Source: Megalobrama amblycephala (lineage: Eukaryota > Chordata > Actinopteri > Cypriniformes > Xenocyprididae). From it: a stretch of 64,000 nt of DNA. The notes below the pieces were generated by a model that did not search any database, was not told the DNA's origin, and saw nothing but the letters and a program-made list of their open reading frames with translations. The stretch spans positions 9,556,123 through 9,620,122 of the forward strand of contig NC_063053.1 of NCBI RefSeq assembly GCF_018812025.1. The letters run 5' to 3'. Shown here one piece after another: positions 37,401 through 48,144 of this stretch. The position numbers and the translations under genes were made by a program. Positions within the stretch are counted from its first letter, which is position 1; each line of letters begins with the position of its first letter.

Positions 37401-40400
37401 TTGGCTCAGGCATTTCAGAATGATCAAACCAACATTTGAGATGCTTTGCAATGAAATTGGTCCGCTGGTTAGTCCAGTTATCTGTTGTCACATTCTCTAT
37501 TGAGGTTGAAGTTTTTGTTGCACATCGAGGGAGTTATTCTGTAAATGTGTTTCCGTCGTAGTTTATGCGCATGTCTTCTTATCGGATAAAAATTTTAGTT
37601 TCTTCTACAGAATCATTTATGGCCCATTACAACCCAATACAGTGACCTCAGGTGATTCTGTTCAATTCTGGGGGAGATACATGGAGCTTGTATTCTTCTT
37701 GAGGTTAGCACTATATTTTCATTTATTGTACTGGCGGTTATGAGCCTTTAAACAAAGCTGAGAACTAATATTGTTGGCTGATATGATGTCTCACAAAACA
37801 AGCCTTGTGTATTTATCCAAAGACGTCCTGCTAGACCAAGAAGATGTGTTGATATCCTGTGTTTTTCTGTGTATCTGAAAACTATTGAAAATCCTTGAAG
37901 TGTCACGACCTGTTACATCACATTCCGGAGTGTCAGCCAAAAGTTTCAGGCTGGATGTGGTGCACACAGCGCAGGTCTCCATGCCTCATCTATCATTAGA
38001 TTATAGCCTCGCACTCGCATTATGGAAATGTTCATGTTATGACTGTGTTTATATGCTACAGCTGAGGAATTCAACTCCTCAGCTGTAGCTGTCCTGGGGG
38101 TGGCTGAAGGGCTCAATAAGGGCAACAGCAATTATGCTGTCTTCATTCCTCCCTGATACCATATTTTTCTCTGCTCAACTGAGACTCAAAAATGCTTTTA
38201 ATGTCCCATAATACCACATACAGAGAGACTAACATATTCAAGCTAGCTGGCAACCAGCCAAACGCATGCATTTGATTAACATTTAAGAGTCTAAATGTTT
38301 TATAATTCCCAATTCCATCTTTAAATATTGCAAATGAGCCTTTCTACAACCTGTCCCTTCTGATTGCACAGGGCCACACATCATTTGGACTCCACAGATC
38401 TGGAAGTTGTACATCATCCTCCCTTGTTTATTCATTTCTGAAATATTTTGGCTAATTTGATTACGCTTTCATCTATCAGTAATAAATTATAAGGGGTTTT
38501 GAGTTATGGCTGTAGTACAAAGGGTTTATTAAAGGGTTAGTTCACCCAAAAATGAAAATTCTGTCATTATTTACTCACCTTCATGTCGTTCCACACCCGT
38601 AAGACCTTCGTTCATCTTCAGAACACAAATTAAGATATTGTTGATAAAATTCGATGGCTCAGTGAAGCCTGTATTGCCAGCAAGATAATTAACACTTTCA
38701 GATGTCCAAAAAGGTAAACGTATTTAAAACAGTTAATGTGGGTACAGTGGTTCAACCTTAATATTATAAAGCCACGAGAATACTTTTTTTTTTTTGTGCG
38801 CCAAAAAAATAAATAAGGACTTTTCAACAATATCTAGTGATGGCCAATTTCAAAACAATGCTTTGTGAACCATTTGTTTCGAATCAGGGGTTCGAACCAC
38901 GTATCAAACTGCCAAAGTCACGTGAACTATTGAAATTTTAAAACACTTATGAAGCCTTGTGTACTGAAAACATGTGACTTCGGCGCTCCGAACCACTGAT
39001 TTGAAACAAAAGCTTCATGAAGCAGTGTTTAGAAATCGACCATCACTAGATATTGTTGAAAAGTCATTGTTTTGTTTTGTTTTTTTTGGCGCACAAAAAG
39101 TATTCTCGTCACTTTATAGTATTAAGGTTGAACCACTGTACTCACATGAACTGTTTTAAATATGTTTTTAGTACCTTTTTGGACATCTGAAAGTGTTAAT
39201 TATCTTGCTGGCAATAGAGGCCTCACTGAGTCATCGGATTTCATTAAAAATATCTTAATTTGTGTTCCTAAGATGAATGTAGGTCTTACGGGTGTGGAAC
39301 GACAGGGTGAGTAATAAGTGACAGAATTTTAATTTTTGGGTAAACTAACCCTTTAAGTGCAATCGTGACATGTTTCGGCATCTGCTCAAAATGTGGGGTG
39401 AAAAAAAAAATACATTGGAAAAACAATTGTCCTGTTGGCAGAAAAAAAAATCATCCCTTTCAATTGCAGTGTGTCTAAAATCGGAATGCCGAAACACTGG
39501 GACATTTTTCAAAACATCTGTTTCACACAGGTTTAGAATGACATGAGGGTGATTAAATGATGACAGGATTTATATTTCTGAGTAAAATATCCTTTTAAAA
39601 GCCTAGTACTGTTTGCTCAATTAAACACATTTTACCAGGTTTAAATCCACTCTACTGAATTCTGCAAATTTTCCTACTAAATAAGAAAATATGAAAAACA
39701 ATCAGTCCATTGTGATTGGCATACACCTGCTGTACATTTAAATCTTCACTGTAGCTCTGTGTCCTTCCTACCCTCATAAGTTTGGAACAAATCAGATTAG
39801 AAACAAGAGGGAGAGAGAGGCCCTTTGAAGTCGCCATGTTTGAAGCGGATGGGAAAAAAGCTCATAGTCCCTTTTCAATATCCTCTTCCTCAGGCCACAG
39901 AGCTCCATTTAACAGGCAAGGGAATTAGCTTATTAGCTGTGGTGACAGGTGATGATGAGGGCCGAGTTTACCGCCCTGGCTACCTGTCATCGCAGCTCCC
40001 ATAAAGTCGACCATTCGTCAAAAAAAAAGTCTAGTCACCGGCCACCAAAAGACCTAGGAGCTATCAAAGAGGCATTATTTGGATAAATATGTGAGTAATT
40101 TGAGCTATTTGACACCTGTTTGATGCATCCAGGGAGGCTTGGACGAGCATGGTGGACTGAGGGAAACAGTCCAGATGAGAGGCATTGGCTGTTGCAGCTG
40201 TAATCGCCGCAGCCATCTGGATGCTCTCTCAACACAGATGAACAGGTGCTGTGTGATGTGGCGGCCACGTTAAAGGAAAGAGATCTGTAGCACGCCCCGC
40301 CGTACATCCTCTCAGTACTGTACTCCAACACACATCTCGCTGAATGACCTTTTGTGGCTGCTATGGTGGTAATCAGCAATTACATCATTAGATACGCAAC

Positions 40401-43400
40401 ATGGTTGCCACAGTAAAAAGATTGACCTTCAAAGCATGAACTGCAGTTGTTAAGCCAAAAACTAAGAAATTAAACATATAAAAGTAATTCTCAACTGATG
40501 GGTTGCGACCCAAAAATCTCAGATCGGTTCTTGTAGGGTTGTGGAGAGCAGACCGCTGAGAAATAAACAACTGTTTTCCCACTGCCGTCACAGACTCGTT
40601 GCGTGACATGCCCTCATCATTGAAAAAAAAAACTACTAAAGGTAAAATGTGGCCCAGACTACATTAAATACTTCATCCCACGTAACAAGGATAAACATGG
40701 TTTGTGTGGTGAACTGTTGGCTGCTGAGAGTTTAAGAGAACCATTAGAAACCAAACACTCAAATTGTAAAGACAAGCTTTCTGCTTTGAGTGTCTCCAAA
40801 ACAAAGCAGCATGATCTGAACAAAACTCAATATATTTTAAAACATATTCAAATTTTGTTCCCTTTTTTTTTGTCAGTATTGTCACCAATATAAAATTTGG
40901 GCCCTGAAGAAAAAAAAGTCATTTATGTAGACTGACCAAATATATCAATAATATTAAAGGATTAGTCCACTTTTAAATACACTTTTCCTGATAAATTTAC
41001 TTACCCCCATGTCATCCAAGATGTTCATGTCTTTCTTTCGTCAGTCGAAAAGAAATGACGGTTTTTGAGGAAAACATTCCAGGATTATTCTCCTTACAGT
41101 GGATTTCAATGGCTACCAACAGATTAAAGGTCAAAATGACAGTTTCAGTGCAGCTTCAAGGGCTTTAAACGATACCAGATGAGTAATAAGGGTCTTATCT
41201 AGCGAATCGATCGGTCATTTTAATATAAAGACACAAAATATCGCCTTGAACGTACTTTCCGCTTCCGCATTCTTCATAACGCTTACGCTGAATGCTCTAC
41301 GCCTTCCCTATTCTACTTACGGAACGAACGCGGCGCAGTTTCGTTTTTTTCCGTAACTTGAATAGGGAAGGCGTAGGACATTCAGCGTAAGCATTATGAA
41401 GAGTGCGGAAGCGGAAAGTACATTCAATGCGATATTTTGTTTATAAAGCATAAACGGTTGTATTTTTTCTGAAAATGACTGATCGATTCGCTAGATAAGA
41501 CCATTATTACTCATCTGGTATCGTTTAAAGCCCTTGAAGCTGCACTGAAACTGTAATTTTGACCTTTAATCTGTTGGTAGCCATTGAAATCCACTGTAAG
41601 GAGAAAAATCCTGGAATGTTTTCCTCAAAAACCTTCATTTCTTTTCGACTGATGAAAGAAAGACATGAACATCTTGGATGACATGGGGGTAAGTAAATTT
41701 ATCAGGAAAAGTGTATTTAAAAGTGGACTAATCCTTTAATATGAATATTAAGGGCTGTTTGGCAGCCAGCTGAGATGTGCTCATTTTTGTATGCTATATT
41801 TTCATTTCAGAGGAAAAAAATCTTCATAAATCAGCAAAAATGCTGAAAGAAGATGTTTCTTTAGAAAGAAAAAAAACATTTTTTACGGAAGCACTGCTGA
41901 CAGGAAGGCTTTTATCCTGTTTTCCATAGTATACACGGTCAGTGATGAGCTGATGACGTCAAGTTGCGGAAAGACCCTCATTATGGCTAATGAGAAAGGA
42001 TGTGTGCTTGTAAACTGTAACAGAAGCTATTCAGTTTACCATGTTCACTATGAACATTTCACTGGTGGTCTTCACTAAAGCTTCTCTGAAACACCTTCAT
42101 TTCAGATTCTTGGATCTTACACTGTAAGAGCCCAGGACTTTTAAGTTCACATAATGTCAATGAAGTGCTTAAAATGTCTGGATTTAATTAGCATACTATT
42201 GATTATGTTGTGTTTAGCAGTGGTAAACGATCATTGTGAACTTGATTGACAGGAAGAGCATTTCACTGGGGTCTCTGAAACAACTTAATTTCAAAGACAT
42301 TATTTAGACTGCTGATCTCACAGCAAAAAAACATTTTCTTAATCAGCCTTGTTTTCCAGTAAAATAGGTAAACACCATTTCAGATATTTACTTCCATTAC
42401 TATCTATAATTGTTTTTCCAGTACACACCTTTATTTTTGATATCCTTATCCTTAGAAAAGGCTAATTAAAAACATAATTACTGTGTAATGCATAGCAGTG
42501 AGGAAAAAAGAGCATAATGTTCTTGTTTATATCACATTAAAATAACGTTGAACATTGTTGTTTATATAAAAGCAGATATAACTCCATGACGTCAAGTAAA
42601 TAACAATAAAAGACATGTAAACTGTTATGACTATACCTCACTTAGCCTGCAGCACTCTTCCATGTACTCATCCAGGCTGTCGCTGGTTGTGCTTTTCCTC
42701 AAAGGCTGTTGTTGAAATTCAGGTACTGTTTTGCCATCGTAAGCTTCAATAGAACACTGGTTCCTTGACATCGTGTCCTCGGCCATTGCACTGTCTGTTA
42801 TTTCCACCTGTGCTGCTACGATTTCAATTTCATCTTTACAGTTCTCCATGGTATTCCTCTGGGTTCTGTCCTCAGACCTCTCTGAATCTGCTATGAAGTC
42901 CATTAAATCATCATCAGCATTCTCATGCTCTCTTCTGTCTCCCAGAATGGTAAGAGTATCTTGTTTAGCACATTTACAAGACATTTGTTCAGTTTCCAAA
43001 AAGACTGAACTGTCTTCAAGAGGACTGTCAGCAGGTACTGGAGAGTTCATGTTGCTAGAGTCACATGAAGACTCTCTACTGTGGACCACAAAGCTTTGCT
43101 CTGAACCAGTTGGGGTGGATGGGGAAGTTGCTCCACTAGTCATCTCTACCCCAGAGTCCTCAGATTCAAATTTATACAATCTTGGAAGTTCAGAATCAGC
43201 AAAAATTGAAGATAGATAGTCTGTTTTTGATTCAGTCACAGTTGTCTCTGGAGCAGCGCTGTGGATGGAGATCACCTCATCAGCCTGGAGAGGCTGTATG
43301 TTATCCTGCTCAGACATTGAAATGGAGATGGTTGAAATGGAATCCTCAACGTTTAGTAGTTTCTCAGGGAAGTTGTTGAAGAGCTTCATTTTTGTCAGTA

Positions 43401-43433
43401 CAACTTCATTCTCTAAAACAATATCCCCTTTAC
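26656..43433 (-). CDS. uncharacterised coiled-coil protein gene (five exons, 5' end missing)
   Basis: Exons in transcript order are 43433-42637, 34905-34741, 28837-28669, 28056-27929 and 26777-26656. All junctions are GT-AG and phases agree (0, 0, 1, 0), giving about 460 open residues. The first 265 residues are Ser- and acid-rich and probably disordered, with SGATSPSTPTGSEQSFVVHS and an EDSGVE motif. Next comes a leucine-rich helix, YLEHICQLIEKIGQLQEHNL, likely a coiled coil. A Cys/His-containing segment (IQHCSCGAASLAFQELKRHF) follows, then a basic end (WGRVKELVKKTKLRNQSRLG, SLKRSCPQLYR). There is no signal peptide or membrane segment in the visible part. The layout recalls vertebrate C8orf58/DUF4657-type proteins, but that is from memory and tentative. 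The first exon enters in phase 1, so the start codon lies further right, possibly outside the window, unless translation starts at an internal Met. Function unknown. Confidence 0.75.
27252..27571. mobile_element. miniature inverted-repeat element in intron
   Basis: Left TTAAAGGTTCTCTAAGCGAT, right ATCACTTAGAGCACCTTTAA, inverted with few mismatches. The inside includes TTATTGGCTGGAGCATGTTT. It lies between the exons at 26777 and 27929. Confidence 0.65.
27929..28056 (-). CDS. minus-strand gene exon 4
   Basis: Acceptor ttttctcctgtacag, donor gtgagt. After completing an Asp codon it reads GEMGCQPALPVWKRGLNRRS and EGEAKYLSDSAEVLSSPHRR. It starts in phase 1, matching exon 3, and ends in phase 0. 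Confidence 0.75.
28400..28463 (+). repeat. (GATA)n microsatellite
   Basis: About 16 perfect units, followed at 28482-28514 by an inverted GATAGATAGACTATCTATC and a (CTGT)n run. Confidence 0.95.
28669..28837 (-). CDS. minus-strand gene exon 3
   Basis: Acceptor actctttttcag, donor gtcagt. It encodes DFFIQHCSCGAASLAFQELK, then RHFRSDHYSLTASSGTLSDL and TTIPEVTRIPLRAGMR. It starts in phase 0 and ends in phase 1. It is clearly GC-richer than its flanks. Confidence 0.85.
31381..32206. mobile_element. CACTCAAAAAAATGAA-type miniature elements (one or two joined)
   Basis: The left end CACTCAAAAAAATGAATTGT is mirrored at 32188-32205 (TTCATTTTTTTCAGTGTG). An internal CACTCAAAAAATAACTAATT at 31683 suggests that two related elements abut. 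Confidence 0.5.
32870..33480 (+). repeat. dispersed repeat shared with 62850-63720
   Basis: Shared stretches include GCAAAGAAGAAGCAGAAACA, GCAATCATTAAAC, AAACAGCATAT and GGGGTGTTGATG. CTGCCATTGACAGAATTTT marks the left part. The family was not identified. Confidence 0.55.
34408..34696. mobile_element. miniature element with ACTTTATTTTGATGGTCCC ends
   Basis: The left end ACTTTATTTTGATGGTCCCT is echoed inverted at 34565-34580 (GGGGACCATCAAATAAAGTG) and at 34678-34695 (GGGGGCCATCAAAATAAA). It may be one element plus a partial duplicate. Confidence 0.55.
34741..34905 (-). CDS. minus-strand gene exon 2 (coiled coil)
   Basis: Acceptor gtcttgacaaccag, donor gtatta. The 55 codons read VNQANQSNPLGSGLG, YLEHICQLIEKIGQLQEHNL and RLQKQICGLQKEGRVIKTKE. 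Regular leucine/isoleucine spacing points to a coiled coil. Phase 0 on both sides. Confidence 0.85.
35525..35756. mobile_element. CACTGTAAAAAA-type miniature element, copy 1
   Basis: Left CACTGTAAAAAAGAATTGTT, right AATAATTTTTTCAGTGTG. The inside TTGGTTTAACTTAAAAAAAG and CCTGGTTGCCTTA is shared with 55259-55541. Confidence 0.7.
38531..39355. mobile_element. TTCACCCAAAAATGA-family element, copy 2, with nested palindrome
   Basis: The ends AAAGGGTTAGTTCACCCAAA and TTTGGGTAAACTAACCCTTT are inverted and the arms are similar over about 300 bases. The centre (38834-39051) is itself a palindrome, CTAGTGATGGCC to GACCATCACTAG, a likely second element inserted into the loop. Confidence 0.75.
40955..41739. 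mobile_element. fold-back element, copy 2 (near full-length palindrome)
   Basis: The ends TTAAAGGATTAGTCCACTTT and AAAGTGGACTAATCCTTTAA are perfect inverse copies, and almost the entire 785 bases fold into two arms of about 380 bases. Matches include GTGCAGCTTCAAGGGCTTTA, CTACGCCTTCCCTATTC and GCTTCCGCA with their complements. The loop lies near 41325-41360. Confidence 0.85.
42637..43433 (-). CDS. minus-strand gene exon 1 of the visible set (Ser/acid-rich)
   Basis: The acceptor is tttgttttgcag and the donor gtatag. The 797 bases are fully open (265 codons after two bases). It opens KGDIVLENEVVLTKMKLFNN, contains YLSSIFADSELPRLYKFESE and a Ser/Thr/Pro-rich EDSGVE stretch, and ends SLDEYMEECCRLSE. 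It is much longer than any chance open frame nearby. It enters in phase 1, so an upstream exon is expected. Confidence 0.88.
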
Positions 43434-45001
43434 CTGCAAAACAAATAAAAAGATTTGAATAATTTTGTACTTTCGCAATATGAAAAATCATAAAATCCCA
43501 TAATCATTTTTCCTATTGAAGTCATTTTGAAGTGTATATTTTCTGCGCAACTACCACCAGATTGAAATGCAAAAAAATTATGATTATTTTCAAAACACCC
43601 GAACACTCCACCTGTCTACCATTGGTGGGCCAAACAGACAGCCCCATCCAAACTCACTCTATTGGCTGGATGCTCAAACAAACAGCAATATTACAATATT
43701 ACCACAGAGCCACAATGTTTACACTTCTCAGGGAACCCAACCATCTTCTGGACCTATATTTGTCTCTAAACATTAAACTGGGATAGGGGAAAATATTTCA
43801 AATAGAAAAAATCACAATCTGCTGCTTTCAAGCATTGGTAATAGAAAAATGCTCACTTGTGTAGAGACAATAGTAAAGCTGAATTTTCACTGTATACTTC
43901 AGCACTCATTATTCAAATCATTTAAAAGCATTTGTACACTGTAAAAAAAATCCCAGTAAAATTTATGGTAAAAAACCAGCAGCTGTGGTTGCCAGAACTT
44001 TACCGTAAAAAATACAGTAGCAACGTAAAAAAAAATCAGTTAAATTTACGGTAAAATAACGTATTTCATTAACTGATATAATGTTAATTTCCCAACCTAA
44101 TGAAGTACTAATATCTGTTTTGTACCTTTATAATACACTGACAGCAAAACCCTAATGTACATAACTGATTAGAAAAAAATGAGAAAAACTAAGAAGAAAC
44201 AGAGTTATTTCAATGAAAATATATCAAATGTGAAGTGTCACGCAGGGAATTGTGGTAATGTCAATTTATGTTTTTTTACTGTAAATTTTACAATGAATTG
44301 TTATTTTTCACTTCCAAAAACTGTGAATTTAACGGTATGTTACCGTAAAATTACATTAAATGTACCGTTAGATCTATTACAGTTATTCACCGTATATAGT
44401 ACGGAAACTTTCTGTAAACCAATTGACAGTTTTTCACCGCAGCATTTTTACAGTCTTTTACTGTTAAAATCACGGTCATTTTTTACAGTGTATGCAGACA
44501 TGCTTCCCTGTGCTGAAAGAAAAAAGCTTATCTCACTATAAAGCATTCTTTAGCGTCACTGTTCTACAAAGAGTCATATAGTTCTGTCCTGCTCTGAACT
44601 TTGATCTGTGCATTAGCTTCATGATATTATGAGGATCAGCTCTTTCATAGCACTTGAAATCTGATACATTTCAGGTGTCATTCATATCATATCTTCATCT
44701 CACTGTTTCCATAATAAAATGTCTGTGCTTGCAACTGAAAAAGTAGATGACTTTTAAATGCATATGTCAGTTGAGTACTGGACACTAATACGATAAGTTT
44801 TTTTTTTTTTGCAGTTGTTTTCTCATGTCTTTTTTTTTATCTTGATTGTCAGGAAGAGGTGTGACGAGAAGCTCTCAGTGGAGTGAAAATGAATGGTTAA
44901 TTAGATGATTCACAGGATATTCATTCTAAATATTTTTAAAAGGATGTGCTTCACTAGTTTACATACTGTGAGGAAATTGAGACAATAAGCAAATTTTTAA
45001 A
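43434..45001. other. region right of the minus-strand gene's visible exons
   Basis: Probably 5' intron or upstream DNA. It contains the miniature element at 43937-44492; the rest was not recognised. No promoter could be assigned. Confidence 0.5.
43937..44492. mobile_element. ACACTGTAAAAAA-type element with TACGGTAAAA motifs
   Basis: The left end ACACTGTAAAAAAAATCCCA is mirrored at ACGGTCATTTTTTACAGTGT. The interior is rich in ACCGTAAA/TTTACGGT motifs in both orientations. Confidence 0.7.
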
Positions 45002-45003
45002 TA

Positions 45004-46073
45004 CACTGAACAAAATTATAAATGCAACACTTTTGTTTTTGCCCCCGTTTTTCATGAGCTGAACTCAAAGATCTAAGACTTTTTCTATGTACACAAAAGG
45101 CCTATTTCTCTCAGATATTGTTCACAAATCTGTCTAAATCTGTGTTAGTGAGCTCTTCTCCTTTGCCGAGATAATCCATCCACCTCACAGGTGTGGCATA
45201 TTATCAAGATGCTGATTAGACAGCATGATTATAGCACAGGTGTGCCTTAGGCTGGCCGCAATAAAAGGCCACTCTAAAATGTGCAGTTTTGTCACACAGC
45301 ACAATGCCGCAGATGTCGCAAGTTTTGAGGGAGCGTGCAATTGGCATGCTGACTGCAGGAATGTCCACCAGAGCTGTTGATGGCATCTGGCACTTTGGAG
45401 AGGTGTTCTCTTCACGGATGAATCCCAGTTTTCACTGTACAGGGCAGATGGCAGACAGTGTGTATGGCGTTGTGTGGGTGAGCGGTTTGCTGATGTCAAC
45501 GTTGTGGATTGAGTGGCCCATGGTGGTGGTTGGGTTATGGTATGGGCAGGCGTATATTATGGACAACGAACACAGGTGCATTTTATTGATGGCATTTTGA
45601 ATGCAGAGATACCGTGACGAGATCCTGAGGTCCATTGTTGTGCCATTCATCCACGACCATCACCTCATGTTGTAGCATGATAATGCGTGGCCCCATGTTG
45701 CAAGGATCTGTACACAGTTCCTGGAAGCTGAAAACAACATGGCCAGCATACTCACCGGACATGTCACCCATTGAGCATGTTTGGGATGCTCTGGATCGGC
45801 GTATAGACTGCGTGTTCCAGTTCCTGCCAATATCCAGCAACTTCGCACAGCCATTGAAGAGGAGTGGAACAACATTCCACAGGCCACAATCAACAACCTG
45901 ATCAACTCTATGCGAAGGAGATGTGATGCACTGCGTGAGGCAAATGGTGGTCACACCAGATACTGCCACAGCTGTGAGGTGGATGGATTATCTCGGCAAA
46001 GAAGTGCTCACTAACACAGATTTAGACAGATTTGTGAAAAACAAAAGTGTTGCATTTATAATTTTGTTCAGTG
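45004..46073 (+). mobile_element. Tc1-like transposon, copy B (internally deleted)
   Basis: Flanked by TA at 45002-45003 and 46074-46075. The first and last 37 bases (CACTGAACAAAATTATAAAT...) are perfect inverted repeats. At 1.07 kb it is shorter than the usual 1.3-1.6 kb Tc1 element. Confidence 0.9.
45304..46014 (+). pseudogene. Tc1-like transposase with deletion and frameshifts (copy B)
   Basis: ATG at 45304 opens MPQMSQVLRERAIGMLTAGM, the start of the helix-turn-helix domain. The sequence then jumps directly to the catalytic region (TDESQFSLYRADG in another frame), so most of the DNA-binding part is deleted. C-terminal pieces such as NLINSMRRRCDALREANGGH remain. Frameshifts and stops are present; it is inactive. 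Confidence 0.8.
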
Positions 46074-47369
46074 TATCTTCTAGCCTTGAGTCTTCACTGA
46101 TACAATGTGAGGTTAGAAATCATACGGTAAGTTATTTAATGAGGCCTTGAAAAAGATAACAATAATAACCATTTTAGCCATTCCCAGCTCTCTCGTAGGT
46201 CGATAGATTGTTTTTTTGTGTCACTTTTAATAATAAACACTCCCATATGTTCTGAGAGAAAAGAATTTGTGATCTTTTCAGATTTGATAGTGACTGTGAA
46301 AACACTGATAGCGTTTCAAATACATGAGGTCCACCTTTGCTTTTGCTCCAGGTTTTTTCCCATTGAAAACAGTGCCTGTGTTTTTGCAGTCCCTTCTCAT
46401 AAGCCAATGTGTGTACACAACACCTGGACTCCAGTAACTCCTGTGTAAAATCAACGACAGACAGACTTCATTGTTCAATTTTATCTAATCTAAATGAAAA
46501 AAAGAGTCTAAGTAAAGGTCTGGTTCTGTATTACTCTAATCCTTTTTGTGCTAACTTTTCCAGGAAATTCAAGTTTCCAGAAATGGTAATGTGTCTGTCT
46601 ATGATGAAAGCAAGAATACGCAATAAACACGTCTGAAGAAACATCCATGAGATACAGCAGCATTTTAGTCTAATCAGAGTTTGCTGTAGTGGGCTACTCT
46701 GCACCATGTAAATATAAACCATAACTGAGACTGAAAAAAACAGTATTTTCCGATAATTACCTACAAGCAGTCCCAACATGAAACCCAAGCATACAGTAAT
46801 TGGAGTGCTCTATGTGAGGCCCTGAATAATAATTTAGCTAATTTACTTCTACAGGTCAATTAGACCGAGCCATTGGGTCAGTCTTTCATACACCCGTGCT
46901 CTCCAGCTGAGACTACAGAACTGCTGATGGTGGGACATTTTTGATGCCACTCAGTAGGGGCAAGTAGTCGGCATCCAAATCCCCCTTGGTTTTCAATTAA
47001 CATCACTCAGACGTGGTCGCTTGTAAAGAGAGATCAAAAAGCCCTTGCTAGCCCCTGGCAGCCAGGAATGTAAGTAATGCTAAGGTCCTTCATTTTGCAG
47101 TGAATAATGCATTCAAAATAAAAACAGGTCAATGACAGTGTTGGCGGGAATCAAACCCCACATATTTCTGGTCCTTATCACTCGGGAGGCTGCAAAAATC
47201 TGATGGGGGATTTCAGGAGTAAAAAGCAGGTAGAACACTACAGGACTACACATCATTTTGCATACACTCTAAAAAACATTTAACATTTTTTTTAGTGTGT
47301 ACAGTTTTTGTCAGTCTTCTATAGAAGGTACATAAAAAATAATGCTTTAGTAAATCATAATACTTTGTT
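46074..47369. other. unassigned sequence with a possible conserved block
   Basis: 46850-47100 is unique and GC-richer than its surroundings (AGACCGAGCCATTGGGTCAG, AGCCCTTGCTAGCCCCTGGC), without an open frame. No gene. Confidence 0.4.
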
Positions 47370-48144
47370 ACGGAAGAGGATTAGGGCCAAGCAATAATAA
47401 AAAAATAAAACTATCTCGAGATTAAAGTTGTTAAATTTCGAGAAAAAAGTCGAAATAAAATGTTGAGAATAAACTCGTTAAATTACGAGAAAAAACTCAT
47501 TAAATTTCGAGAAAAATGTCGAGATAAAATGTTGAGAATAAAGTCATTAAATTACGAGAAAAAACTCGTTAAATTTCTAGAAAAAAGTTGAGATAAAATG
47601 TTGAGAATAAAGTCATTAAATTACGAGAAAAAAGTTGTTAAATTATGAGAACAAATTCGTTAAATTATGAGAAAAATGTCGTTAAATTTAGAGAAAAAAG
47701 TAAAGATAAAATGTTGACAATAAAGTCATTAAATTATTTAAATCATAATACTTTGTTACGGAAGAGGATTAGGGCCAAGCAATAATAAAAAAATAAAACC
47801 ATCTCGAGATTAAAGTTGTTAATTTCGAGAAAAAAGTCGAAATAAAATGTTGAGAATAAACTCGTTAAATTACGAGAAAAAACTCATTAAATTTCGAGAA
47901 AAATGTCGAGATAAAATGTTGAGAATAAAGTCATTAAATTATGAGAAAAAACTCGTTAAATTTCTAGAAAAAAGTTGAGATAAAATGTTGAGAATAAAGT
48001 CATTAAATTACGAGAAAAAAGTTGTTAAATTATGAGAACAAATTCGTTAAATTATGAGAAAAATGTCGTTAAATTTAGAGAAAAAAGTAAAGATAAAATG
48101 TTGACAATAAAGTCATTAAATTATTTAAATCATAATACTTTGTT
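47352..48144 (+). repeat. tandem repeat of about 388 bases (element end plus flank)
   Basis: Two nearly identical blocks, followed by a third start at 48145. Each begins with the genomic flank TCATAATACTTTGTT and continues through the element's left terminus and minisatellite. Confidence 0.85.

Larger units (their letters stand above)
34906..42636. other. intron between exons 1 and 2 of the minus-strand gene
   Basis: Holds miniature elements at 35525-35756, 38531-39355 and 40955-41739, a CA/CG simple repeat near 36739-36758, and a unique block near 39890-40030. No extra exon was recognised. Confidence 0.6.

Noticed and set aside
40035..40379. A 114-codon minus-strand open frame
   Set aside because: Unusual composition (many Ser/Cys/His), no splice context; probably chance in a GC-richer patch.
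42773..43219. A 148-codon plus-strand open frame
   Set aside because: Antisense shadow of the real minus-strand exon 42637-43433, which has better composition and splice sites.
47264..47302. A very short palindromic CACTCTAAAAAACATT stretch as a tiny transposon
   Set aside because: Only about 39 bases with loose symmetry; could be chance in AT-rich DNA.
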